DNA from: Pseudomonadota bacterium
GTDB lineage: Bacteria > Desulfobacterota > Desulfobulbia > Desulfobulbales > JAHJIY01
Length of the DNA: 59,720 nt
Direction of reading: 5' to 3'
Assembly (NCBI GenBank): GCA_018823175.1
Contig: JAHJIY010000016.1
Span: 1 to 59,720, forward strand
Position numbers and translations under genes: made by a program. Under the pieces are notes generated by a model. It had not been told where the DNA came from, ran no database searches, and was given only the letters and a program-made list of their open reading frames with translations. Of the stretch, positions 34,938 through 44,835 are shown piece by piece. The stretch's first letter is position 1. Every line of letters begins with the position of its first letter.

Positions 34938-35825
34938 GTGGGACCAGCAAATCTGACGGTTTCGGCTCCGGCCAAGATAAATCTTGGATTGAAGATCAAG
35001 GGGAAAAGAGAAGACGGTTATCACGACCTTTTCACCGTACTCCAGAAATTGCAACTGGCTGATATTCTTCATTTAAGTATTCGACAATCTGCCGAAATTG
35101 TATTGAAGTGTCCTGATAGCAATCTGCCGGTTAATGATGATAATCTAGTTGTTCAGGCCGCCCGGGCTTTTTTCCAATATTTTGATTCCTCCTGTGGAGT
35201 CGAGATTGTGCTGGAAAAAAGAGTGCCGATCGCGGCGGGCCTTGGTGGAGGCAGCAGTGATGCCGCCGCAGTCTTAAGGGGTCTGAATCGTCTTTTTGGA
35301 AAAGGTCTTTCCCGGGAGCAGTTGATTGCGCTCGCGCGTCCTCTGGGGGTGGATGTCCCTTTTTTTGTCACCGATTATAATGCGGCTGAGGGTCAGGGAG
35401 TTGGTGATATCTTGAAACCGGTCGCTGGACTTGGAGATTGTTGGGTTGTTCTGGTCAATCCTGATTTTGAAGTTTCAACAAAATGGGTTTATGAGAATTT
35501 TGCGTTGACAACCGATGGTAATCCATATATCTTAGCGCCCGGATTAAACCGTATTTTCAAGGACAAATCAGGAGAAGATACCGCCTTTTTTAACCAGGAT
35601 AGCGGATTTCATCTTTTTAACGATTTGGAATCCGTCACGATTGGTCGGTTCCCGGTATTGGCGGAGATAAAGAATCAACTTCTCAGAGCTGGTGCAGTTG
35701 GGGCCTTAATGTCCGGAAGTGGTCCTACGGTTTTCGGTATATTCCTGGATTATGATCGGGCGGTTAGTTCCTGTAAAAGATTTTCTGGTCGTTTCCGGAG
35801 TGTTTTTCTCACAAAACCTCTCTAG
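34938..35825 (+). CDS. ispE: 4-diphosphocytidyl-2-C-methyl-D-erythritol kinase
   Basis: 295 aa GHMP kinase. SAPAKINLGLKI at the N-terminus, PIAAGLGGGSSDAAA as ATP loop and MSGSGPTVFG near the end. Fourth step of the MEP isoprenoid pathway. The start is GTG 34938; no ATG precedes the conserved SAPAKIN. The order ispE, tRNA-Gln, prs, rplY, pth is conserved in this phylum. Confidence 0.96.
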   Translation: MGPANLTVSAPAKINLGLKIKGKREDGYHDLFTVLQKLQLADILHLSIRQSAEIVLKCPDSNLPVNDDNLVVQAARAFFQYFDSSCGVEIVLEKRVPIAAGLGGGSSDAAAVLRGLNRLFGKGLSREQLIALARPLGVDVPFFVTDYNAAEGQGVGDILKPVAGLGDCWVVLVNPDFEVSTKWVYENFALTTDGNPYILAPGLNRIFKDKSGEDTAFFNQDSGFHLFNDLESVTIGRFPVLAEIKNQLLRAGAVGALMSGSGPTVFGIFLDYDRAVSSCKRFSGRFRSVFLTKPL

Positions 35826-35931
35826 ACCTATGTGCGCAACATCTATTGGAAATATCAGATGTTCGTCAGAAGTACTCTTTATGTTGGATTGATATTTGAT
35901 TGTTGTTGTATTAACCTGACTGATTATGGGT

Positions 35932-36006
35932 TGGGGCGTCGTCAAGCGGTAAGACACAGGCCTTTGACGCCTGCATTCGTAGGTTCGAATCCTACCGCCC
36001 CAGCCA
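35932..36006 (+). tRNA. tRNA-Gln (anticodon TTG)
   Basis: Acceptor TGGGGCG/CGCCCCA, D-arm GTCAAGCGGTAAGAC, anticodon stem CAGGC/GCCTG around loop CTTTGAC (anticodon TTG), T-arm GTAGGTTCGAATCCTAC, then G and encoded CCA. Confidence 0.97.
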
Positions 36007-36074
36007 TTTTTATCTCTGTGGTTGGTCGGTTTTTTTAATTAACACAAGTTTGTGATTTTGAGTGGGGTATTCGT

Positions 36075-37019
36075 ATGGCGCAAAACAGAATGAAGGTATT
36101 TGCTGGTAACGCCAACCCCGAGTTGGCGGAAGAAATATGCGGGTTTCTGGGTATTCCTTTGTCCAAAGCGGAAGTTCGCAGGTTCAGTGATGGAGAAATA
36201 TTTGTTGAGATTGGCGAGAATGTCCGGGGGGGAGATATCTTTGTCATTCAGCCGACGTCGACTCCGGTTAATGATCACTTGATGGAACTTGTTATTATGG
36301 TTGATGCTCTGCGCAGAGCATCGGCTCGAAGAATTACCGCGGTCATGCCATATTATGGTTATGCCCGGCAGGATCGGAAAGTAGCTCCCCGGGTACCGAT
36401 CACTGCCAAGGTGGTTGCCGAGATGCTGATGGTCGTGGGTGTGCGGAGGGTCTTGGCAATGGACCTTCATGCCGGTCAGATTCAGGGTTTTTTTAATATC
36501 CCGGTTGACCATCTGTATGCCGCACCGGTCATTCTTCAATATATCAGAGAAGAGATCAGGAACGAGATAATCATGGTTTCGCCGGATGCGGGTGGTGTTG
36601 AGAGAACAAGGGCGTTTGCCAAACGTCTGGATACGGATCTGGCTATTATTGATAAACGGCGTGAGCGTGCCAATGTAGCCCAGGCCATGAATGTTATTGG
36701 TGACGTTTCTGGCAAGACCGCTATTTTACTTGATGATATGGTTGATACAGCCGGCACTTTATGTTCTGCCGCCGATATCCTTTTGGGAGCCGGAGCCAAG
36801 GATGTTTATGCCTGCTGCTCGCACGGGGTGCTTTCCGGACCGGCGATTGAAAGGCTGGAAAAATCGAATATCAAGAGCCTGGTAGTGACCAACAGTATCC
36901 CATTACGTGGAGCTGCGGCCAGTTGTAAAAAGATTAAGGTACTTTCGGTTTCCAAATTATTGGCTGAAGCGATTATGCGGATCCACAACGAAGATTCAGT
37001 CAGTTCTCTTTTTGTATGA
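36075..37019 (+). CDS. prs: Ribose-phosphate pyrophosphokinase
   Basis: 314 aa, standard length. [21 protein letters not shown] and [11 protein letters not shown] are class I PRPP synthetase signatures, and [12 protein letters not shown] is the PRPP loop. Makes PRPP from ribose 5-phosphate and ATP. It follows tRNA-Gln by 68 bp. Confidence 0.98.
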   Translation: MAQNRMKVFAGNANPELAEEICGFLGIPLSKAEVRRFSDGEIFVEIGENVRGGDIFVIQPTSTPVNDHLMELVIMVDALRRASARRITAVMPYYGYARQDRKVAPRVPITAKVVAEMLMVVGVRRVLAMDLHAGQIQGFFNIPVDHLYAAPVILQYIREEIRNEIIMVSPDAGGVERTRAFAKRLDTDLAIIDKRRERANVAQAMNVIGDVSGKTAILLDDMVDTAGTLCSAADILLGAGAKDVYACCSHGVLSGPAIERLEKSNIKSLVVTNSIPLRGAAASCKKIKVLSVSKLLAEAIMRIHNEDSVSSLFV

Positions 37020-37089
37020 GACTGAACTTCTTTCAGTTTAATTATTTTAATAATAGTCATTTAAGTAGAAAATCAGGAGGTAGATCAAT

Positions 37090-37710
37090 ATGTTACAAAT
37101 AGATATGACCGCACAGGTCAGACGGAAATTTGGTAAAGGTGCATCGCGCACCTTGAGACGGGCAGGGCTTACTCCGGCTGTAATTTATGGTCATGAACTT
37201 GAGACTCAGGCCCTGGAAGTGGATACGAAGTCTTTTACCAAGACGCTTATTAATCTCAGAAGGCAACATGCTGTGGTTAATATTGATATCCAGGATGGGG
37301 AGAATAAACAAACCCGTCATGTTATGATCAAGGACCTGCAGGTTGATCCGTTGAAAGATACCCTGGTTCATGCTGATTTTTGGGAAGTTTCTTTGGAAAA
37401 GCCGATCAAACTTAATATACCGCTTATTTATAAGGGTAAATCAATCGGTGTTGATCTGGGTGGAGAGCAAATCGAAAGCATGCATTCGGTAGTTCTTGAG
37501 GGAAAGATCCTTGATATCCCAGATTTTATCGAGATTAATGTCTCTGCTCTCAAGATTGGTGATAGTTTTACTTGTGCAAATCTTGCGATTCCTGAGAATG
37601 TAACCTTGAAACATAAACCTGAAACGGTTTGTGTCGCTGTTCATATTCTGTCAGCTAAAGCTGCGGGGATATTGGCAGGTGAAGAGGCTCCCGAGGTTGC
37701 TGCTGCTTAA
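37090..37710 (+). CDS. rplY: Ribosomal protein bL25 (Ctc/TL5 form)
   Basis: 206 aa, the long two-domain form: an L25 domain (GKGASRTLRRAGLTPAVIYG, residues about 1-95) and the Ctc C-terminal domain (PLIYKGKSIGVDLGGE). Binds 5S rRNA. CAGGAGG lies 8 nt before the ATG; a strong terminator follows. Confidence 0.97.
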   Translation: MLQIDMTAQVRRKFGKGASRTLRRAGLTPAVIYGHELETQALEVDTKSFTKTLINLRRQHAVVNIDIQDGENKQTRHVMIKDLQVDPLKDTLVHADFWEVSLEKPIKLNIPLIYKGKSIGVDLGGEQIESMHSVVLEGKILDIPDFIEINVSALKIGDSFTCANLAIPENVTLKHKPETVCVAVHILSAKAAGILAGEEAPEVAAA

Positions 37711-37755
37711 GGAGATAGTTGCAAGTATTAAGCTGTAATTATTCTATAAAAATGC

Positions 37756-37797
37756 AAAAGCCGAAAATTGGTAATTCTCTTTTCGGCTTTTTTTTTT
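37756..37797 (+). terminator. Rho-independent terminator after rplY
   Basis: AAAAGCCGAAAA pairs perfectly with TTTTCGGCTTTT around a 12-nt loop, followed by a T run. Confidence 0.93.
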
Positions 37798-37997
37798 GAT
37801 TATTTATCGGATATCTCTGGTTATCTCTTTTTGTTGCTGAGAAAATCGTGTCTGTGGTAACTCTCCTAGACAGAGTTTGTATTGGTTTTACTATCTTTTG
37901 CTGGTCAATTAATTGATGGAATCCGGGTGGGCGCTGATCAGAGTGTCTGGAAAGTGCGAAAATATAATTCCAGTGTTACTGGACGAAGGGGCAGGTT

Positions 37998-38576
37998 TTG
38001 TTTTTAGTTGTCGGGCTTGGAAATCCTGGTTTGCGTTACACTGGGACAAGGCATAATATTGGTTTCATGTTTCTGGATAAGTTGGCTGAGCGGCACAGTC
38101 TTTCGTGGCGTGATTCCAAGTGGCAGGCCAATGTTGTCAAGTCCTCACTTTGGGGGAAGCCGTTGGTGTTGGCCAAGCCCTCGACCTTTATGAACTTAAG
38201 TGGTGTGTCTGTTTCTTCTATCGCCAATTTTTATCAGATCCCGGCTGGAAATATTATAGTTGTCCACGATGATCTGGACTTGCCGGTCGGTCGGATCAAG
38301 ATCGTTTGTCGAAGGGGCGCTGGTGGCCATAACGGTATAAAGTCGATTATTGAGCAAATGGGGACAAATGATTTTGTCCGGCTCAGGGTTGGCATCGGGC
38401 GTCCTCATGAAAATATGGATGTTTCTGCATTTGTTTTGTCAAAATTTTCCAATAAAGAATCGCAGGTAGTGGAAACCTTGTTCGACGATCTTGAAACAGT
38501 GGTCGAAACAATTGTTGAACAGGGCGTCACTCTTGCGATGAACCGGTTTAATACCTTGAAAGACAGTGCCGAATAG
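37998..38576 (+). CDS. pth: Peptidyl-tRNA hydrolase
   Basis: 192 aa. VVGLGNPGLRYTGTRHNIGF with the catalytic His, KPSTFMNLSG, and HDDLDLPVGRIK are all conserved. The start is TTG 37998: it gives MFLVVGLGNPG, the family N-terminus, with GGGGCAGG just upstream and no ATG or GTG at hand. Frees peptides from stalled peptidyl-tRNA. Confidence 0.96.
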   Translation: MFLVVGLGNPGLRYTGTRHNIGFMFLDKLAERHSLSWRDSKWQANVVKSSLWGKPLVLAKPSTFMNLSGVSVSSIANFYQIPAGNIIVVHDDLDLPVGRIKIVCRRGAGGHNGIKSIIEQMGTNDFVRLRVGIGRPHENMDVSAFVLSKFSNKESQVVETLFDDLETVVETIVEQGVTLAMNRFNTLKDSAE

Positions 38577-38726
38577 CGATTATTGATAATTTCATTTTCG
38601 GTTCATTTGTCTAAATCCAATAATTGTGTTATATTGAGTTTTCTGTTCGGTTCTGTATCAGCCTTTTGTGGGTTCGGTTAAGTGACAGAGCAACTGTGAG
38701 TGCAGCTTTAATTAAGAGGTATCAAG

Positions 38727-39206
38727 GTGTTTAAATCTGGCGATATGGCAGTTTACCCGGCGCATGGAGTTGGAATGATTGAGTCAATTGAGCAAAGGAA
38801 AGTTGGTGACATTGAACAGAAATTTTATGTAATGAAGATACTTGATTCAAACATGGTGGTTATGATTCCTACCAGTACATCCAATACCGTTGGCTTACGT
38901 GGTATTATCCCGGCAAAGGAAGTTAAAAAGGTGTATGACATTCTTCGTCAGAAAGATGTTGCTTTAGGTGCCCAGCCCTGGAATCAGCGTTATCGTGATT
39001 ATATGGAAAAAATTAAGACCGGTTCTGTATATGAAATTGCTGCCGTATTGCGTGATCTTTATCTGTTGAAGGAAGATAAATCATTGTCTTTTGGTGAGCG
39101 CAAGATGATGGATACCGCCAAAAATCTTCTGGTTAAAGAACTTGCTATTGCTGATCATATCCACGAAGATCAGGTTACAGAGAATGTCGAGGAAATCTTT
39201 TCGTAA
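38727..39206 (+). CDS. carD: CarD-family transcription regulator
   Basis: 159 aa. The N-terminal Tudor-like RNA-polymerase-interacting domain is recognised by FKSGDMAVYPAHGVGMIESI and KFYVMKILDSNMVVMIPT; the C-terminal half is helical and binds promoter DNA. In other phyla CarD/CdnL stabilises open complexes at rRNA promoters. The start is GTG 38727, AGAGG upstream. Confidence 0.94.
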   Translation: MFKSGDMAVYPAHGVGMIESIEQRKVGDIEQKFYVMKILDSNMVVMIPTSTSNTVGLRGIIPAKEVKKVYDILRQKDVALGAQPWNQRYRDYMEKIKTGSVYEIAAVLRDLYLLKEDKSLSFGERKMMDTAKNLLVKELAIADHIHEDQVTENVEEIFS

Positions 39207-39347
39207 CGGGTTGTGGCCTAATAACCACTATCTTTATTTTGTCTGGTTTTTTGTTGACTCCTTTCATTTTTTCTCTTTGTCAGGCCGATGCCCGGTCATA
39301 TTTATGAAAATCTTATAATGAGACTTTGTCTCTCTTGTCATCTTGAT

Positions 39348-39387
39348 AAACCTTTAGTTTAATGTTGGGCTAAAGGTTTGTCTTTTT
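39348..39387 (+). terminator. Rho-independent terminator after carD
   Basis: AAACCTTTAG and CTAAAGGTTT form a perfect 10-bp stem with a 12-nt loop, then GTCTTTTT. Confidence 0.85.
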
Positions 39388-39400
39388 GCGAGAACTATTA

Positions 39401-39483
39401 TTTATACCGCAAGGGCATAAGTCTCGATGTCTCGTAAACTCGCTTATCGGTTTGAGCCGACGAGCGGCTCAACTCAGCTTTAT
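39401..39483. repeat. Diverged copy of the 54-bp repeat element in reverse orientation
   Basis: Two blocks match the reverse complement of the element at 1-140: 39401-39422 (TATACCGCAAGGGCATAAGT) and 39464-39483 (GCGGCTCAACTCAGCTTTAT). Between them is unrelated sequence of about 41 bp; the second block shares the stem TTGAGCCG/CGGCTCAA. It ends 13 nt before the GTG start of the pseudouridine synthase gene. Confidence 0.85.
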
Positions 39484-39496
39484 TTGTAGGGGTAAA

Positions 39497-40450
39497 GTGG
39501 ACTCCCGGTCTGATGAATATATAGATTTTGTCGTGGAGAAGGATGATGTCGGGCAGCGTCTTGATCTGTTTCTGGCGATCCATGAAACTGATGCCGGAAT
39601 CAGTCGGTCACAGATCAAGGACTTGCTCACTGCGGGTCACATTTCGGTTAATGATCAAAAAAAGAAAGCAGCCTATCGGCTTCGGGCCGGTGATCGGATA
39701 GAGGTATTTGTGCCTGCTCCGGTGTCTATTGATTTAGTGCCGGAGGAGGTGCCTTTTAAGATTATTTTTGAAGATCATGATCTGATTGTCCTCTCCAAGC
39801 CGCCCGGTCTGGTGGTGCATCCTGCCTGTGGTCATCAATCAGGGACTTTGGTTCATGGTTTGCTTTTTCATTGTGACGATCTGGCCGGGATCAACGGGGA
39901 GCAACGTCCCGGCATAGTTCACCGGTTGGACAAGGATACTTCCGGGGTTATGGTTGTCGCAAAAAATGATCGGGCCCATCATTCCCTGGTTGAACAATTT
40001 AAAGGCCGGAGGGTCAAGAAAACTTATCGGGCCCTTCTTGATGGTATTCCCAAGTTGAGTTCCGGGAGAATTGATTCCGCCATCGGGCGACATCCGGTTA
40101 ATCGTAAAAAAATGGCGGTCCGGGAATATGCCGGCAAGGAGGCGATTACCAACTGGAAGGTAATTGAAAGTTTCCCGGCTGGTTTTGCCTATGTGGAGAT
40201 CGGACTGGAAACAGGCCGGACTCATCAGATCAGAGTGCATATGGCCGCGGCCGGCTTCCCGGTGGCCGGGGATGATGTCTATGGCCGGAAGAATCAATTA
40301 TCCTTGGGGTTGGGGATAACCAGACAATGTTTGCATGCCTTTAAATTGAGTATTGAACATCCGGTAAGTGGAGAGTTTATGACTTTTTGCGCCCCGCTGT
40401 GTGATGACATGTTAAATACCCTGGAAATTTTACGGGGCTCTCGGGGGTGA
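39497..40450 (+). CDS. rluD: RluA-family 23S rRNA pseudouridine synthase (RluD-like)
   Basis: 317 aa from GTG 39497. The S4 domain (SRSQIKDLLTAGHISVND, about residues 30-90) precedes the catalytic domain with GIVHRLDKDTSGVMVVAK, where Asp is the nucleophile, and GRTHQIRVHMAAAGFP. An ATG-less frame extends back to 39386 through the repeat element, but AGGGG upstream of the GTG and the family N-terminus favour 39497. Modifies helix 69 uridines in 23S rRNA, if a true RluD. Confidence 0.93.
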   Translation: MDSRSDEYIDFVVEKDDVGQRLDLFLAIHETDAGISRSQIKDLLTAGHISVNDQKKKAAYRLRAGDRIEVFVPAPVSIDLVPEEVPFKIIFEDHDLIVLSKPPGLVVHPACGHQSGTLVHGLLFHCDDLAGINGEQRPGIVHRLDKDTSGVMVVAKNDRAHHSLVEQFKGRRVKKTYRALLDGIPKLSSGRIDSAIGRHPVNRKKMAVREYAGKEAITNWKVIESFPAGFAYVEIGLETGRTHQIRVHMAAAGFPVAGDDVYGRKNQLSLGLGITRQCLHAFKLSIEHPVSGEFMTFCAPLCDDMLNTLEILRGSRG

Positions 40451-40487
40451 GCGATAGGTTTTTTTCGTTATTAAGGAATGGGAAGTA

Positions 40488-41105
40488 ATGAAAAAAATAG
40501 GTCTTACTGGTGGCATGGGGGCAGGAAAGAGCGCAGTCGCTTCTTTTTTGTCCCGAAAAGGATTATGCTGTATTGATGCCGATGAGGTTAGTCGTGCTAT
40601 GTTGCAACCTGGATGCACGGGGTGGGATATTTTAAAAAGAGATTTGGGTCCGAAGTTTTTCAAAGCGGATATGACCATTGATCGTCCTTATTTGCGGCAG
40701 GCAATTTTTAGTGATAATCTCCTGCGGGAAAAAATTAATAGTTTGTTGCATCCCTTGATTCGGAATGAGATATTTTCTGAAGTTGCAAAAAAAAGTGATG
40801 GATCTGAACTATCTCAAGGTGGCAAGACTTCCGGTCTTGTAATTATTGAAGTCCCCTTGCTTTATGAGGCGGGATGGGAAGATGATTTTGATCAGGTTGT
40901 CGTGGTTTATGCTGATCATGATCAGTGTGTTGCTCGGGTTATGCAAAGGGATGGCGGCAGTCGTGGCGAGGTCGAGAGGTCATTGGTCGCCCAGTGGCCT
41001 TTGCAAGATAAGGTTGAGCGCGCGGACCATGTGATTGATAACAGCCGATGTTGGTCGAATACATCTTTGCAGGTTTTGCATCTGATGAAATTATTATCAG
41101 TTTAA
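40488..41105 (+). CDS. coaE: Dephospho-CoA kinase
   Basis: 205 aa. P-loop LTGGMGAGKSAVAS, CIDADEVSRAM and VEVPLLYEAGW-type region (IIEVPLLYEAGWEDDFD) are characteristic. Last step of coenzyme A synthesis. It lies 37 bp behind the pseudouridine synthase gene and before a 558-bp non-coding stretch. Confidence 0.96.
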   Translation: MKKIGLTGGMGAGKSAVASFLSRKGLCCIDADEVSRAMLQPGCTGWDILKRDLGPKFFKADMTIDRPYLRQAIFSDNLLREKINSLLHPLIRNEIFSEVAKKSDGSELSQGGKTSGLVIIEVPLLYEAGWEDDFDQVVVVYADHDQCVARVMQRDGGSRGEVERSLVAQWPLQDKVERADHVIDNSRCWSNTSLQVLHLMKLLSV

Positions 41106-41127
41106 AATTGTTTGGATCAAAAAAATC

Positions 41128-41156
41128 TTGACACTAATTCTGTAACAAAATATTAT
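41128..41156 (+). promoter_or_regulatory. Strong sigma-70 promoter upstream of rho
   Basis: TTGACA at 41128-41133, spacer of 17 bp, TATTAT at 41151-41156, in an AT-rich stretch. It would give a transcript with a leader of about 500 nt before the rho ATG. Confidence 0.7.
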
Positions 41157-41663
41157 AATCCTGACTTTTCTGAAGAGTGCTGAGATTCTCGATCCCGTCC
41201 TTTCCTGTTAAACCAATATTTTTTAATCCTGAGTTAAAGTTTGATTTACAATATTTGGTGAACTTTAAAACAGGTTGAACATTTTTATATTATTACGATA
41301 TATTCAAATATAACTTCATAATTGTATTTATCAGATAAAATTTCTGGTTCCTGATATTCTTTCCTGATCACTAAAATTTAATTCTTAATTTTTATTTTCC
41401 CATACAAAATATTTATAGATTTTTCTTCTGGAGATACCAGATAATTTCTAAGGATTCATATTCTAAATCATCTATTAATTACCCAATCCATAAATGATAT
41501 AAAAATTTGCCAATTCCTTTGTTCTGGTGTTGTGCAGATTCTCACAAGTTAATTGTCTGGGGAGGGATCGGGTGGTTTGTTTTGCCTGGTGATGACAATT
41601 TCTGAGTGATGAGTAGGAGATAAGGTGCTGGATTTTTGAAACTTTTTAAGGAGAACTTTTTAA
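41157..41663 (+). other. Long AT-rich untranslated leader of rho
   Basis: No open frame of note on either strand. The region is poor in G and rich in pyrimidine-unstructured stretches, as expected of a Rho-binding leader. The last part (41560-41663) is richer in G and ends AAGGAGAACTTTTTAA before the ATG. No known riboswitch fold recognised. Confidence 0.55.
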
Positions 41664-42920
41664 ATGAACTTGGCTGAACTGAAATTGATGAAGATCACCG
41701 AGCTGACGAAGATGGCCAGCAAGTTGAATATAGAAGGGGTGAGTGGTCTTCGTAAGCAAGAGTTGATCTTTGCAATTGTCAAGGCTCAGGCCGCCAGCGC
41801 TGAAAAAAACGGGCATAATAAAGGAAGCGGGGTGTTGGAAGTTTTGCCGGATGGATTCGGCTTTCTCCGGGCGCCGGATTACAACTATTTGCCTGGACCA
41901 GATGATATTTACGTTTCTCCGTCCCAGATTCGCCGCTTGAACCTTCGTACTGGAGATACGGTGGAAGGGCAGGTCCGCTCTCCCAAGGAAGGTGAGCGTT
42001 ATTTCGCCCTGTTAAAAGTAGATACCGTTAATTTCGAGTCGCCAAATAAATTTAAGGATAAAACGCTTTTTAGCAATCTTACTCCTCTGCATCCTGAGGA
42101 GCGTTTGGTATTGGAGAGGAAGGCTGATAATCTGTCCATGCGGATTATGGACATGATGGCTCCCATCGGCAAGGGGCAGCGTGGATTGATCGTTGCTCCC
42201 CCACGGACCGGCAAGACCGTCCTGATTAAGGATATTGCCAATAGTATCCTTAAGAACCATAAAGAAGTTGTGTTGATTGTGCTCCTGATTGATGAGCGGC
42301 CGGAAGAAGTAACCGACATGGCTAGAAGTGTTAATGCCGAGGTTATAAGCTCAACCTTTGATGAGCCGCCCCAACGTCATATTCAGGTGGCGGAAATGGT
42401 TTTGAATAAGGCGAAGAGGCTGGTTGAACATAAAAAAGATGTGGTGATCTTGCTCGATAGTATTACCCGGTTGGCCCGGGCGTATAATACGGTGGTGCCT
42501 CCCAGTGGGAAGATATTGTCTGGTGGTGTTGATTCAAATGCGCTGCATCGGCCGAAAAGATTTTTCGGGGCGGCGAGAAATATCGAAGAGGGTGGCAGCT
42601 TGACTATTATTGCTTCAGCCCTGATTGAGACCGGCAGCCGGATGGATGAGGTTATTTTTGAGGAGTTTAAGGGCACCGGTAATATGGAAATTGTTCTGGA
42701 CCGTAAACTTTCGGATAAACGTATCTTTCCGGCCATGGATATAAACAAGTCAGGCACCCGGAAAGAAGAGTTGTTGCTGGACAAAGATGTGCTTAACCGG
42801 ATGTGGATTTTAAGAAAACTCTTGAGCAGTATGAATCAGATAGATGCAATGGAGTTTTTACGGGATAAATTGAAGAGAACAAAATCCAATCAGGAATTTT
42901 TTGAGTCGATGAATGGTTAA
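41664..42920 (+). CDS. rho: Transcription termination factor Rho
   Basis: 418 aa, normal length without inserted domain. N-terminal Rho_N helix bundle ([18 protein letters not shown]), RNA-binding cold-shock-like domain ([19 protein letters not shown]), Walker [15 protein letters not shown], Walker [17 protein letters not shown] and the R-loop. AAGGAGA precedes the ATG. In enterics Rho represses its own gene through the leader; the long leader here is compatible with that. Confidence 0.98.
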   Translation: MNLAELKLMKITELTKMASKLNIEGVSGLRKQELIFAIVKAQAASAEKNGHNKGSGVLEVLPDGFGFLRAPDYNYLPGPDDIYVSPSQIRRLNLRTGDTVEGQVRSPKEGERYFALLKVDTVNFESPNKFKDKTLFSNLTPLHPEERLVLERKADNLSMRIMDMMAPIGKGQRGLIVAPPRTGKTVLIKDIANSILKNHKEVVLIVLLIDERPEEVTDMARSVNAEVISSTFDEPPQRHIQVAEMVLNKAKRLVEHKKDVVILLDSITRLARAYNTVVPPSGKILSGGVDSNALHRPKRFFGAARNIEEGGSLTIIASALIETGSRMDEVIFEEFKGTGNMEIVLDRKLSDKRIFPAMDINKSGTRKEELLLDKDVLNRMWILRKLLSSMNQIDAMEFLRDKLKRTKSNQEFFESMNG

Positions 42921-43152
42921 TTTCCTTGCCGCGAGTATCAAATGCAGACTCTGTGACGATGAATTAACGAGTTTTTTGCGCTGTTCTTTGTTTCGATAGT
43001 TTCCTGTGAGATCGACAATGTTTGAAGCTGGATTCAACGAAAACATTGCCAAAAAAAAAAAATTGTATATATTAACCTGTTCTTTGGTTTTTCTGGTGAC
43101 CTGGTTTAGGTCTGTTTAATATTTAATCGTTAGAAAATAGAGGATCCTCAAG

Positions 43153-43362
43153 ATGAAGGAAGGAATACATCCTGAATACCATAAGATTACGGCCACGTGC
43201 GCCTGTGGTAATGAAATCGAATTAGGCTCGGTTGACGCGGAAATAAAAACTGAAATTTGTTCAGCCTGTCATCCGTTTTTTACCGGCAAACAGAAGTTGA
43301 TTGATACTGCTGGTCGTATCGATAAATTCAATAAGAAATACGCAAAACATTTACAAAAATAA
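43153..43362 (+). CDS. rpmE: Ribosomal protein bL31, zinc-binding form
   Basis: 69 aa. [20 protein letters not shown], then [15 protein letters not shown]: four Cys (two CxC/CxxC pairs) mark the C+ form. AGAGGATCCTCAAG before the ATG. Upstream, TTGCCA (43047) and TATATT (43070) with an A11 run between may be the promoter. Confidence 0.97.
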   Translation: MKEGIHPEYHKITATCACGNEIELGSVDAEIKTEICSACHPFFTGKQKLIDTAGRIDKFNKKYAKHLQK

Positions 43363-43583
43363 TTATTTGACGGTAGAGGTTTTAAACCAACGCCGGTTGA
43401 AATTCTGTAATTGTTGAACAGCAGGGAAATACTTTTTCTTCTGGGCATCCAAATATTTCTTGTTGGAACCAGTCTAGCGTTTTTCTGCTGCGGGAAGCTT
43501 CACTCAATAAGTCAGATGGTTTTTTTAGTCCCGGAATGTTTTGGCTGAGAATCTTTTGTGATTCGCCAAAAAGTATAATAATG

Positions 43584-43628
43584 GTATGTGCATATTGCCG
43601 ATCCAAGGTGGTATGCACATACTTTTTA
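43584..43628 (+). terminator. Perfect 11-bp inverted repeat with short T run after rpmE
   Basis: GTATGTGCATA (43584-43594) and TATGCACATAC (43612-43622) flank a 17-nt loop and are followed by TTTTTAGA. It may end the rpmE transcript or be a protein-binding palindrome; it is 220 bp past rpmE, so the role is open. Confidence 0.6.
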
Positions 43629-43648
43629 GAGGATAGTAAATTTAATTT

Positions 43649-43683
43649 ACTCGCATGGTTATTGCCTTGATGCGAGTTTTTTT
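43649..43683 (+). terminator. Terminator-like hairpin in the prfA leader
   Basis: ACTCGCAT (43649-43656) pairs with ATGCGAGT (43670-43677), loop 13 nt, then seven T. It ends only 12 nt before the prfA ATG, so any transcript from upstream would have to pass it; either an attenuator or a terminator preceding a leaderless or very short prfA leader. Confidence 0.75.
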
Positions 43684-43695
43684 ATTTGGAGCAAT

Positions 43696-44763
43696 ATGTT
43701 TTCTCGATTTGAAAATCTGGGAGAAAAACTTCTCGAGCTGGAAGGGAAGCTTTCAGACCCGTCGTTGTTATCTGATCGGGATGAGTATCGTAAGGTTTCA
43801 TCTGAGCACTCCCATGTCGTTCGTTTGCATGGGTTGTTTCGTTCCTATAAGAAAGTAGAACGAGAACTTTCTGATAGCAAGGAATTGCTCAAGGTAGAAG
43901 AGGATGATGAGATGCGGGAGATGCTTAAGAACGAGATTCTTGAGTTGACCGAGAAATCTGTTGAGCTTGAAAAGCAACTCAGAATCATGCTTCTGCCTAA
44001 GGACCCGAATGATGAAAAAAACATTCTTCTGGAAATACGGGCCGGAACCGGTGGTGATGAAGCCGCTCTTTTTGTAAATGATCTCTTCCGGATGTATAGT
44101 AAATATGCTGAAATGCAGGGCTGGAAAGTTGAGATCATGAGCCGCAGTTCTATTGGGATTGGCGGCTATAAGGAGATTATTGTCCTGATCAGTGGCGATA
44201 AAGTTTACAGCCGGCTTAAATATGAGTCAGGTGTTCATCGGGTCCAACGGGTACCGGAAACAGAGACCCAGGGTCGGATACATACCTCGGCGGTGACCGT
44301 CGCGGTGATTCCTGAAACGGATGAGGTTGAGTTGAATATCGCTCCCCATGAACTTAAGTTTGATGTGTTCCGGTCGTCCGGGCCGGGAGGGCAGAGTGTC
44401 AATACTACGGATTCCGCGATCCGGGTTACCCATCTACCGACCGGTTTGGTGGTTACCTGTCAGGATGAGAAGTCTCAGCACAAGAATAAGGCCAAGGCCC
44501 TGAAAGTTTTACGATCTCGTCTCTATGATCAGATGGAGCAGGAACGGCACGATAAAATTTCGGCCGACCGGAAAAGTCAGGTTGGTTCCGGTGATAGAAG
44601 CGAGCGGATACGTACCTATAATTTTCCCCAGGGTCGGGTAAGCGATCACCGGATTAATCTGACTCTTTATAAACTTGATGATATCATGCTTGGCAAACTT
44701 GATGATATTATTCTGCCGATTATTACCCATTATCAGGCCGAGGCGCTGAAAACCGAACAGTAA
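43696..44763 (+). CDS. prfA: Peptide chain release factor 1
   Basis: 355 aa. The codon-reading PxT motif is PET in [12 protein letters not shown], and the catalytic GGQ is in [14 protein letters not shown]. Recognises UAA and UAG. TTGGAG before the ATG. Followed by prmC, the enzyme that methylates its GGQ glutamine, 72 bp downstream. Confidence 0.98.
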   Translation: MFSRFENLGEKLLELEGKLSDPSLLSDRDEYRKVSSEHSHVVRLHGLFRSYKKVERELSDSKELLKVEEDDEMREMLKNEILELTEKSVELEKQLRIMLLPKDPNDEKNILLEIRAGTGGDEAALFVNDLFRMYSKYAEMQGWKVEIMSRSSIGIGGYKEIIVLISGDKVYSRLKYESGVHRVQRVPETETQGRIHTSAVTVAVIPETDEVELNIAPHELKFDVFRSSGPGGQSVNTTDSAIRVTHLPTGLVVTCQDEKSQHKNKAKALKVLRSRLYDQMEQERHDKISADRKSQVGSGDRSERIRTYNFPQGRVSDHRINLTLYKLDDIMLGKLDDIILPIITHYQAEALKTEQ

Positions 44764-44835
44764 TTTTGTTGTGTTTTTCCAGGTTTCATCAATCCGTTGT
44801 CCCGTTAAGTTTTTTCTTTAAGATAAAGTGCCGCG

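Noticed and set aside
39386..39496. N-terminal extension of the pseudouridine synthase
   Set aside because: The extra 37 codons come from the repeat element; GTG 39497 has a ribosome-binding site and fits the family N-terminus.
43382..43618. 78-codon minus-strand frame between rpmE and prfA
   Set aside because: No ribosome-binding site, no family resemblance, and its 5' end lies in the inverted repeat.
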